Virus record (IMG/VR): IMGVR_UViG_3300005910_000046
Span: 1-20,429 of that record
DNA: 20,429 bases
Strand: one strand, 5' to 3'
DNA from: a virus
The notes beneath the pieces were generated by a model. That model had not been told where the DNA came from and made no database searches. It worked only from the letters and a program-made list of their open reading frames with translations. The position numbers were made by a program, and so were the translations under genes. Within the stretch, counting starts at the first letter, position 1, and each line of letters opens with the position of its first letter. Below, one piece after another: positions 15,353 to 20,334 of the stretch.

Positions 15353-16920
15353 TGGCAGATTTTAAATTCGACTTCGATGCAGCAACACTTGACACTCCAA
15401 TAAACAAACCAGCGTTTGAGTTTGATTTTGAAGCAGCAATAAAAGATTCTGGTATATCACAAGAACAAACACCAGAACAGAAAGCTATAAATCAAGGATT
15501 TGAACCATCAAGAGGATTAAACGGATTTATCCCTGCAGCAAGAGAGCGTTTTGAAAGAAAACAGCAAAATCTTTCGAGTGAGTTTGATAGATTGGCAACA
15601 GACGTAGCGGAAGATGGAGAATTCACTACTGGTGAAAAACTCAAAGCTGGAGGAGTCGCTACACTTGCTACTATTGGTAGTGCAGCTTCTTTTGCGGTAG
15701 AAACTGCATTAGATGGGATTGTTCGTACTATCAGTACTCTTGTTCCGAACCCATGGGAAGAAAGAAAGATAGCTCAATTTAAAAAGAAAGGGGCAGAGAT
15801 AATGAAATCAGATATTGGGAAGGAAGCACTACTAACTCTTTCTTCAGGACTTGAAGAATGGGACAAATTCAAAGAAAAGAACCCAAATACTGCATCAGTA
15901 GTAGAGTCTGCTCTTAAAATTGCCGAAATAATCCCAGCCGTAAAAGGGTCGAAGATTGCAAAAGAAGGGATTGAAGAAGGGGTAATTCTTGCCGAGAGAG
16001 GACTTGTAAAAGGTGGTCAATTTGCAACAGAAGCAAAGGGAGCTATTGATGTTTTAGGGGACTCGTTTCAAGGAGCTAAACCTGTTCTTGGGGCAGAAGT
16101 AGTCCCAGTCATTGCTAGTAAAAGCAAGAAAACAGCGTTAGAAATGCTAAAACCAAGCGGAAAGAAAGCAGAACAAATAGCTTTACGAGAGGGGAGGGTT
16201 ATAACACCAAAAACAAAACTTCAAAAGTTGTTGTTTGGGGAGAAAATAACACCATCTCAGTTTGAAAACGAAGCAGCTACCTTTATGGCAGAAAACATAA
16301 AGAACCTATCAAACAGTAGGGCGAAAGCTATTAGTCAGATAAGTGAAACGATAGATAAGATAGATGGTAATGTTACGGCTCGTGCAAAAACAATAAAAGC
16401 ACCAAAGAACGCACTCGATGGAGTCGAGGAATCTTTTTTGCAAAAAGCAGATGACATAGCAACTGATTTTAGTAAACAAATAGATGACAGAGGGATTAAG
16501 AAATTTGTTCAACAATTTAATGATAATGTTGCAGAACTAAGAAGTACAATATCAAAGAAAGGAGGGAATATCGGAGATTTAAGAGAAGCTAGAATTAAAT
16601 GGGATAATTCTTTTGATAGGTCTATACGAAAGATAACACCGGACGAAATAATCGGAAAACCAAACTCAACTCAAATAAAATGGAGAATGTGGAAAGATGG
16701 AAGAAATGAACTAAACACAAAATTCTTTGAGATTGCAGCAGAGAACGGAGATGACCTAATGAGAAAGAACCTCAAAGACATGAGTCTTGGTATCCGTTCC
16801 ATTGATGAGATAGCAAACAATGGAAGTGTCGCAAAAGACATATTAAGGGAGCACAAAAGGAAGATAGTTACTGCTGGATTAACAACCCTCGGATTAGGTG
16901 GTCTTGGTATACTTAATTAA
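15352..16920 (+). CDS. Second probable ejection or internal virion protein, membrane-active
   Basis: 522 residues, coupled by TAATG to the large helical protein. It begins with two copies of a short motif, FKFDFDAA (residues 4-11) and FEFDFEAA (22-29). A small-residue hydrophobic stretch follows at about 98-130 (GGVATLATIGSAASFAVE), then long helices, and the protein ends in a hydrophobic tail (about 507-522: IVTAGLTTLGLGGLGIL). These features suit a protein that inserts in the host envelope during DNA entry. No catalytic motif is seen. Its TAA overlaps the stop of a minus-strand gene: TTAATTAA at 16913-16920 serves both. Confidence 0.6.
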   Translation: MADFKFDFDAATLDTPINKPAFEFDFEAAIKDSGISQEQTPEQKAINQGFEPSRGLNGFIPAARERFERKQQNLSSEFDRLATDVAEDGEFTTGEKLKAGGVATLATIGSAASFAVETALDGIVRTISTLVPNPWEERKIAQFKKKGAEIMKSDIGKEALLTLSSGLEEWDKFKEKNPNTASVVESALKIAEIIPAVKGSKIAKEGIEEGVILAERGLVKGGQFATEAKGAIDVLGDSFQGAKPVLGAEVVPVIASKSKKTALEMLKPSGKKAEQIALREGRVITPKTKLQKLLFGEKITPSQFENEAATFMAENIKNLSNSRAKAISQISETIDKIDGNVTARAKTIKAPKNALDGVEESFLQKADDIATDFSKQIDDRGIKKFVQQFNDNVAELRSTISKKGGNIGDLREARIKWDNSFDRSIRKITPDEIIGKPNSTQIKWRMWKDGRNELNTKFFEIAAENGDDLMRKNLKDMSLGIRSIDEIANNGSVAKDILREHKRKIVTAGLTTLGLGGLGILN

Positions 16921-16975
16921 CACCAAGTCCGTAGCAGATTCCAAAAACGACTAGAAATATACATATAAATTCCAT
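16913..16975 (-). CDS. 20-residue membrane micropeptide, leaderless
   Basis: The reading frame starts at ATG (complement 16973-16975) and ends in TAA (complement 16913-16915). The product is 20 residues, begins MEFICIFLVVFGICYG and is hydrophobic throughout with two Cys, so it should span or coat a membrane. On length alone it would be noise. However, a near-consensus promoter stands upstream in the exact leaderless geometry used elsewhere in this genome, and the gene ends by sharing TTAATTAA with the converging structural gene. It may be a toxin-like, holin-related or superinfection-exclusion peptide; this is speculation. Confidence 0.45.
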   Translation of the reverse strand: MEFICIFLVVFGICYGLGVN

Positions 16976-16982
16976 GTCTCGA

Positions 16983-17011
16983 ATACTATCACAGATAGTG
17001 TCTTTTGTCAA
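16983..17011 (-). promoter_or_regulatory. Minus-strand leaderless promoter with a dyad over its -10 and spacer
   Basis: Read on the minus strand: perfect TTGACA (17006-17011), 17-bp spacer, TAGTAT (16983-16988), 7 bp, then the ATG of the 20-residue gene. The perfect inverted repeat ACTATCACAGATAGT (16985-16999) covers most of the -10 box and half of the spacer and may be an operator. Read on the plus strand the same repeat followed by GTCTTTT could be a weak terminator for the ejection-protein transcript. Confidence 0.62.
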
Positions 17012-17031
17012 TCTATTTGAAGCTCCGATAC

Positions 17032-17202
17032 TCAATTTAATATCATTGTTGCTCCTATTACAAACAACACAAATGATACGAGTGCAACCCACGTTACAAC
17101 CTTTTCATATTTGGTTCTTTTTGGATATGTCTTGTGCCAAGAAATAACAAAAAAGTGTATCCAGCTATAAACCATTATGAAACCAAGAAGTTCATCTGAC
17201 AT
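17032..17202 (-). CDS. 56-residue protein with two membrane helices
   Basis: From ATG (complement 17200-17202) to TGA (complement 17032-17034), 56 residues. An acidic start (MSDE) leads into helix 1 (LLGFIMVYSWIHFFVIS, about 5-21), a basic loop (HKTYPKRTKYEK, 23-34), and helix 2 (VVTWVALVSFVLFVIGATMIL, split; about 35-55). The clear helix-loop-helix pattern argues for a real gene although it is short. The positive loop should stay in the cytoplasm, with both ends outside. Size and topology would allow a holin or an immunity protein, but no family is recognised. It fills a gap that otherwise has no plus-strand gene and is transcribed against the late genes. Confidence 0.6.
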   Translation of the reverse strand: MSDELLGFIMVYSWIHFFVISWHKTYPKRTKYEKVVTWVALVSFVLFVIGATMILN

Positions 17203-17213
17203 TTTGTGGAAAA

Positions 17214-17227
17214 TAAGAATATTCTTA
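17214..17227. promoter_or_regulatory. Perfect 14-bp palindrome, likely operator
   Basis: TAAGAATATTCTTA is perfectly self-complementary. It abuts the -10 box (complement 17227-17232) and covers the expected transcription start of the 56-residue membrane gene. Such placement is typical of a repressor site. No matching second copy was noticed in the window. Confidence 0.5.
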
Positions 17228-17255
17228 ATATAGCGTGTTTAAGCCAAGAGAGCAA
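17227..17255 (-). promoter_or_regulatory. Minus-strand promoter for the 56-residue membrane gene
   Basis: On the minus strand: TTGCTC (17250-17255), 17-bp spacer, TATATT (17227-17232), start near 17220, giving a leader of about 17 nt. The spacer contains GGCTTAAA and CGC, again close to the GGCTTGAAA and CGC of the promoters at 2048 and 4604. The -35 match is weak. Confidence 0.42.
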
Positions 17256-17281
17256 ATCCACTGATAAACTATAAAATAAAC

Positions 17282-17310
17282 TTGCAACCCGAAGGCAACA
17301 AGTTTATAAT
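17282..17310 (+). promoter_or_regulatory. Promoter for the tandem endonuclease genes, within a dyad
   Basis: TTGCAA (17282-17287), 17-bp spacer, perfect TATAAT (17305-17310); leader of about 16 nt to ATG 17333. A 9-bp perfect inverted repeat (ATAAACTTG 17276-17284 with CAAGTTTAT 17299-17307) overlaps both boxes. It diverges from the minus-strand promoter at 17227-17255, with about 25 bp between the -35 regions. Confidence 0.6.
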
Positions 17311-17332
17311 GAATTTAGCTTAATAAATTCAA

Positions 17333-17989
17333 ATGAATAATACTCAGTTATCAGAAATAGGCAAGCGATTTGGTCGGTTGGTTGTTTTAGAAGAAACGAA
17401 TCCAAAATTTTCTCCATCAGGAATAAAGAGAAGGATGTATTCTTGTTTATGCGATTGTGGGAACATAAAAAAAACAAGAAGGCAGAGTTTGATAAGGGGA
17501 TATACAAAAAGTTGTGGCTGTCTTTCGTCAGAAATGTTAATAGAAAGAAGGACAACACATAATCTTTCTTATAGTGTTGAATACAAAACATGGATGAGCA
17601 TGAAAGAACGGTGTTTCAACGAAAAAACCACCAGCTATAAGAATTATGGTGGACGAGGAATTGCAATATGCGAACGATGGCTAAGATTTGAAAACTTCTA
17701 TGAAGATATGGGAGAGCGTCCAGAGAAGCACTCTATTGAAAGAATAGATAATGATGGAGATTATGAACCAGAAAACTGTAGGTGGGCTGTATCAAGAGAA
17801 CAAAATAATAACAGCAGAAATAATCATTTTCTTTGTCACGATGGACATGAATTAACTATTGCACAATGGGCAAGGAGACTAAGCGTAAACCCACAAGCAA
17901 TATACTCAAGAATAAGAAAAGGATGGAGTACGGAAAAAACACTCACAAAACCAGTAACTATTTATAAAAGAAGCTCTCATGCACAATAA
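17333..17989 (+). CDS. HNH/AP2-type homing endonuclease-like protein, copy 1
   Basis: 218 residues. It opens with GKRFGRLVVLEET (about 11-23). A zinc-ribbon-like part follows (CLCDCGNIKKTRR, then KSCGCL, about 38-64). The conserved central motif is TWMSMKERC, YKNYGGRGIAICERWLRFENF and IERIDNDGDYEPENCRWA (about 85-152). A C-terminal helix-turn-helix follows (LTIAQWARRLSVNPQAIYSR, about 173-192). This family is common as free-standing, mobile nuclease-like genes in phages; the exact catalytic residues are less well defined than in true HNH enzymes. It lies between the minus-strand membrane genes and a second copy, with an 11-base overlap at its 3' end. The early ATG after TATAAT is used; there is no Shine-Dalgarno site. 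Confidence 0.8.
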   Translation: MNNTQLSEIGKRFGRLVVLEETNPKFSPSGIKRRMYSCLCDCGNIKKTRRQSLIRGYTKSCGCLSSEMLIERRTTHNLSYSVEYKTWMSMKERCFNEKTTSYKNYGGRGIAICERWLRFENFYEDMGERPEKHSIERIDNDGDYEPENCRWAVSREQNNNSRNNHFLCHDGHELTIAQWARRLSVNPQAIYSRIRKGWSTEKTLTKPVTIYKRSSHAQ

Positions 17990-18668
17990 AAAAGTTGAAA
18001 ACGTTATTGGCAATAGGTATGGCAGATTCACTGTATTATCTGATGCAGAGCCAAGAAAGCGTTCAAATGGGCAAAACAGACGTGCAGTTCTTTGCCAATG
18101 TGATTGTGGTGTAGAAAAAATAGTTGTTTTATGTTCTCTGAAAAACTCTACTACACAAAGTTGTGGATGTTACGGAAGAAAGATTAGTTTAAAAGCATTA
18201 AAGAAAAGCAATACGAAACATGGAATGACAGGGACTAGGTTTTATAGGATATGGAAAGCAATGAGAACAAGAAGTACAGACCCGAAAACACCAATAAATG
18301 CTAGGTATCTAAAACTTGGTATTCGTTCTTCTGTTGGGTGGGAAGATTTTGTTAATTTTAGAAATGATATGTATGAAAGTTATTTAGAGCACATAGAAGA
18401 ATTCGGAGAAAACCAAACATCGTTAGACAGAATTGACAATTACGGAAACTACACAAATAAGAATTGTCGTTGGGCTACACTAAGCGAACAACGAAGAAAT
18501 ACTGATTATGATAAGTTTGAAGTATTTGGAAAGGAAAAAAAGAGAATGTCAGAGTGGGCAAAAGAATACAACATAAATCAGAACACAGTTCGGAGTAGAC
18601 TATATCAGGGAATGAATATTGAAGAAGCTCTAACAATACCAGTAAGACCTACCAGTAGAGCGTATTGA
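17979..18668 (+). CDS. HNH/AP2-type homing endonuclease-like protein, diverged copy 2
   Basis: 229 residues, same architecture as the preceding gene: IGNRYGRFTVLSD (about 10-22), CQCDCGVEKIVV and QSCGCYG (about 40-68), GTRFYRIWKAMRTR (about 87-100), SLDRIDNYGNYTNKNCRWA (about 145-163) and a C-terminal helix-turn-helix (MSEWAKEYNINQNTVRSRL). The YKNYGGRGI motif of copy 1 is replaced by ARYLKLGIRSS, so the central site has changed and activity is uncertain. The two proteins are similar in plan but differ much in sequence, so they look like separate arrivals or an old duplication. Its ATG lies 11 bases inside copy 1. Confidence 0.78.
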   Translation: MHNKKVENVIGNRYGRFTVLSDAEPRKRSNGQNRRAVLCQCDCGVEKIVVLCSLKNSTTQSCGCYGRKISLKALKKSNTKHGMTGTRFYRIWKAMRTRSTDPKTPINARYLKLGIRSSVGWEDFVNFRNDMYESYLEHIEEFGENQTSLDRIDNYGNYTNKNCRWATLSEQRRNTDYDKFEVFGKEKKRMSEWAKEYNINQNTVRSRLYQGMNIEEALTIPVRPTSRAY

Positions 18669-18684
18669 CAAATATTAAAAAGGT

Positions 18685-18828
18685 TTAATGGAAGGAGCGT
18701 TCGAACCCACGCTGAACTAACCACTCAAGGGTCTTAGAGTCTGTCTTTTCGTTCAGAAACTCTTTGGTTATCTTCACAATCTCCTCAGTATCCTGAGTTC
18801 TCGGAATAGCGTATCTTCGCTTTTTCAT
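18685..18828 (-). CDS. 47-residue minus-strand protein
   Basis: From ATG (complement 18826-18828) to TAA (complement 18685-18687). The frame stays open further upstream, but the promoter and its start lie just before this ATG, so the shorter form is chosen. The product is hydrophilic: basic start MKKRRYAIPRTQ, an acidic helix EEIVKITKEFLNEKTDS, then a helix LEWLVQRGFERS. It could be a small DNA-binding or regulatory protein; no family is recognised. It lies alone between the endonuclease pair and the fibre genes, in a 244-bp gap without a plus-strand gene. Promoter and operator-like repeat upstream are the main support. Confidence 0.5.
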   Translation of the reverse strand: MKKRRYAIPRTQDTEEIVKITKEFLNEKTDSKTLEWLVQRGFERSFH

Positions 18829-18838
18829 TTGTACGCAA

Positions 18839-18867
18839 ATTATACCACACTTTTGTGTACATTTAAA
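18839..18867 (-). promoter_or_regulatory. Extended -10 promoter with spacer dyad for the 47-residue gene
   Basis: On the minus strand: TTTAAA (18862-18867), 17-bp spacer, TGG then perfect TATAAT (18839-18844), an extended -10. Ten bp separate it from the ATG, so the leader is about 3 nt. The spacer contains the perfect inverted repeat ACACTTTTGTGT (18847-18858), and TGTAC occurs at 18830-18834 and 18856-18860, flanking the -10 box. Confidence 0.58.
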
Positions 18868-18887
18868 GTGTTCAGCTTCAAAAGAGC

Positions 18888-18893
18888 TATAAT
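18888..18893 (+). promoter_or_regulatory. Possible -10 box for the paired fibre genes
   Basis: TATAAT at 18888-18893, 19 bp before ATG 18913, giving a leader of about 13 nt. No convincing -35 sits 16-18 bp upstream. It diverges from the minus-strand promoter at 18839-18867. Confidence 0.38.
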
Positions 18894-18912
18894 GAGTTTT
18901 TAACCCTTTTAT

Positions 18913-18936
18913 ATGACGGATTTTATTAACCGTACA
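18913..18936 (+). repeat. 24-bp exact direct repeat, copy 1, at a gene start
   Basis: Identical to 19249-19272, base for base from the ATG onward. The bases before it (TTTTTAACCC) also resemble those before copy 2 (TTTTTAAACCCC). After the repeat the two genes share almost nothing. Confidence 0.9.
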
Positions 18937-19230
18937 TCGCATCGTATTAACGATAACAACACTACAGCATCTAGTGGAGCAGGTGCTATCCCTTTATCTG
19001 GTAGGATTCACCAGATTACTACTACTTCTGCGGATGCCTTAACATTGGCAGACGGATTTGAAGGACAACGAATTACTCTTGTTCTTGAAACTGACGGAGG
19101 AGATGGAACACTCACACCAACAAATCTTGCTGGTGGAACAACTATTGTATTCGATAACGCTGACACAGCAGAGATGTTGTTTACAGGGGGAACATGGTAT
19201 ATGCTCGGAGGAATCGCAGCACTTTCTTAA
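18913..19230 (+). CDS. Short fibre-like protein sharing its N-terminal tag with the next gene
   Basis: 105 residues. The first 13 (MTDFINRTSHRIN) match those of the following protein except at one position, and the DNA of the first 24 bases is identical. The rest is a compact beta-rich domain: ISGRIHQ-like strands, TTTSADALTLADGFEGQRIT, LTPTNLAGGTTIVFDN and LFTGGTWYMLGGIAAL. This pattern, with repeated short strands ending in a GGxWYMLGG turn, is common in small tip domains of phage fibres. The shared N-terminus is best explained as the part that fixes the protein to the virion or to a chaperone. The assignment is from context and composition. Confidence 0.6.
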   Translation: MTDFINRTSHRINDNNTTASSGAGAIPLSGRIHQITTTSADALTLADGFEGQRITLVLETDGGDGTLTPTNLAGGTTIVFDNADTAEMLFTGGTWYMLGGIAALS

Positions 19231-19248
19231 TTTTTAAACCCCTTACAA

Positions 19249-19272
19249 ATGACGGATTTTATTAACCGTACA
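19249..19272 (+). repeat. 24-bp exact direct repeat, copy 2, at a gene start
   Basis: Second copy of the repeat at 18913-18936, 336 bp downstream. It encodes the first eight residues of the second tag protein. Homologous recombination between the copies would delete or swap the first gene exactly, leaving an intact start. Confidence 0.9.
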
Positions 19273-20013
19273 AGCCACAAAATCAATGCGGCTTCAGACA
19301 CAACAAAAAATATGACCACTACTGGTGATACAGTAATTGGTGATGCTGCCGAAGACACACTAACAGTGAACGGTATATCTACTTTCGATACTTACGTTAG
19401 GGTTCGTAACCGACCAGTTACAACAGACGTTTACGCACTCGAAGTCAAAGGAGACTACGCTGCAGCAACAGGAGTGTATCAAGGAGCATTTCAATGTTCT
19501 ACAAGAGTTTACCCAACAGGAGATACCTCTGCTGCTTTAGCTAGGGGTGGGTATTTTCAATGTCAGTTACACGCTGATGACACAATGACTGCTGGTGGAA
19601 TGACAGGACTTTATACACAGGTTCACAATAACGGAACTGGTATAATGAACGGTGCAGCCCTTGTAGTTCAATCACTACATACAGATATTGCCGATGGTGG
19701 AACATGGACTGCTGTAGAACGACTTTGTTCACTTCATGTAGACAGTAATCTCGCACAAGCTGTTAGCTCTGGAATCTATAACCTTTTGTTTATTCAAAAC
19801 AGCGGTTCAACAACAGCAGCAGATGCTATTGCTATTGACGGAAACGACAAGGTTACAGCTCTTATGACACTAACAAATATAGATGGAGCAGCTATGGTAG
19901 CTAATGGTGCTGTTCTTGCCGACATCTCTAGTACAGCAAATGCAGGATATATTAAAGTTATTGTAGAAGGAGACACTAAATATATCGCTTTATACGATAC
20001 AAAGACAAGTTAA
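19249..20013 (+). CDS. Fibre-like protein, second member of the N-terminal-tag pair
   Basis: 254 residues. It begins MTDFINRTSHKIN, the same tag as the previous protein, then a Thr/Asp/Gly-rich strand region (TTGDTVIGDAAEDTLTVNG) and a long run of beta-strand repeats (AFQCSTRVYPTGDTSAAL, GGYFQCQLHADDTMTAGG, ALVVQSLHTDIADGGTWTA). The C-terminus is ANAGYIKVIVEGDTKYIALY, a small domain often found at the end of phage surface proteins. The repeats suggest a fibre or a capsid-decoration protein. No endosialidase or chaperone motif is visible. A terminator follows after 18 bp. Confidence 0.6.
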   Translation: MTDFINRTSHKINAASDTTKNMTTTGDTVIGDAAEDTLTVNGISTFDTYVRVRNRPVTTDVYALEVKGDYAAATGVYQGAFQCSTRVYPTGDTSAALARGGYFQCQLHADDTMTAGGMTGLYTQVHNNGTGIMNGAALVVQSLHTDIADGGTWTAVERLCSLHVDSNLAQAVSSGIYNLLFIQNSGSTTAADAIAIDGNDKVTALMTLTNIDGAAMVANGAVLADISSTANAGYIKVIVEGDTKYIALYDTKTS

Positions 20014-20017
20014 GCTA

Positions 20018-20046
20018 TTGACCTTCAACTTAAAAAATGCTACGCT
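20018..20046 (+). promoter_or_regulatory. Possible promoter overlapping the terminator hairpin
   Basis: TTGACC (20018-20023), 17-bp spacer, TACGCT (20041-20046). The spacer CTTAAAAAATGC resembles CTTGAAATCTGC of the promoter at 2048. The start would fall near 20053, within the hairpin, so the leader would carry only its right arm. Either a real promoter of the same class or a by-product of the terminator arm. Confidence 0.35.
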
Positions 20047-20065
20047 TTCGGGTGTAGTATTTTTT
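20032..20065 (+). terminator. Rho-independent terminator, usable in both directions
   Basis: Left arm AAAAAATGCTACGCT and right arm GGTGTAGTATTTTTT pair over about 14 positions (a few G-T) around a TTCG loop (20047-20050). A run of T follows the right arm, and the A run in the left arm gives a T run on the other strand. It ends the transcript of the fibre pair. Confidence 0.82.
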
Positions 20066-20076
20066 AATTATACAAC

Positions 20077-20232
20077 ATGAAGAAATTTGAAATTACAGAG
20101 GAAACTCTGGTGGAGGTATTCAATTATTTGACTATGAAACCATTTGGTGAAGTAGAAAAGATAATGGCTAGTCTTCGTACAACGGCTCAAAATGAAATAA
20201 AAGAACCAATCAAAGAAGAAAAGAAAAAATAA
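20077..20232 (+). CDS. Small conserved-type phage protein
   Basis: 51 residues from ATG 20077. The core LVEVFNYLTMKPFGEVEKIMASL (split; about 11-33) fits a short helical protein often found among phage tail and lysis genes, with the pattern Y-L-x-x-x-P-[FY]-x-E-V. Then comes a Lys/Glu-rich tail that is probably disordered (ending EEKKKK-like). Function is unknown. It lies between the terminator at 20032-20065 and the next promoter, and has no Shine-Dalgarno site. Confidence 0.65.
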   Translation: MKKFEITEETLVEVFNYLTMKPFGEVEKIMASLRTTAQNEIKEPIKEEKKK

Positions 20233-20238
20233 TCTTTT

Positions 20239-20267
20239 TTGTATTGCAATGGTAAAAGGTGTATAAT
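20239..20267 (+). promoter_or_regulatory. Promoter for the last, partial gene
   Basis: TTGTAT (20239-20244), 17-bp spacer, perfect TATAAT (20262-20267). Start near 20274 gives a leader of about 60 nt, the longest here for a promoter-gene pair, and the leader is folded. Confidence 0.65.
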
Positions 20268-20281
20268 ACGGCTGATTTCGG

Positions 20282-20329
20282 AAAGTCCACTAATAATGGG
20301 GTCGATTTGAATCGAATTATTAACACTTT
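20282..20329 (+). promoter_or_regulatory. Long hairpin in the leader of the last gene
   Basis: AAAGT (20282-20286) pairs with ACTTT (20325-20329), TAATAAT (20291-20297) with ATTATTA (20316-20322), and TCGAT (20302-20306) with ATCGA (20311-20315), around a 4-nt loop. GGGG (20298-20301) is left as a bulge on one side. It ends 5 bases before ATG 20335. No T run follows, so it is not a plain terminator. Confidence 0.5.
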
Positions 20330-20334
20330 ATCAC

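Noticed and set aside
18665-18670. TTGACA at the end of the second nuclease gene as a plus-strand promoter
   Set aside because: No -10 box 16-18 bp downstream (ATGGAA at the 17-bp position).
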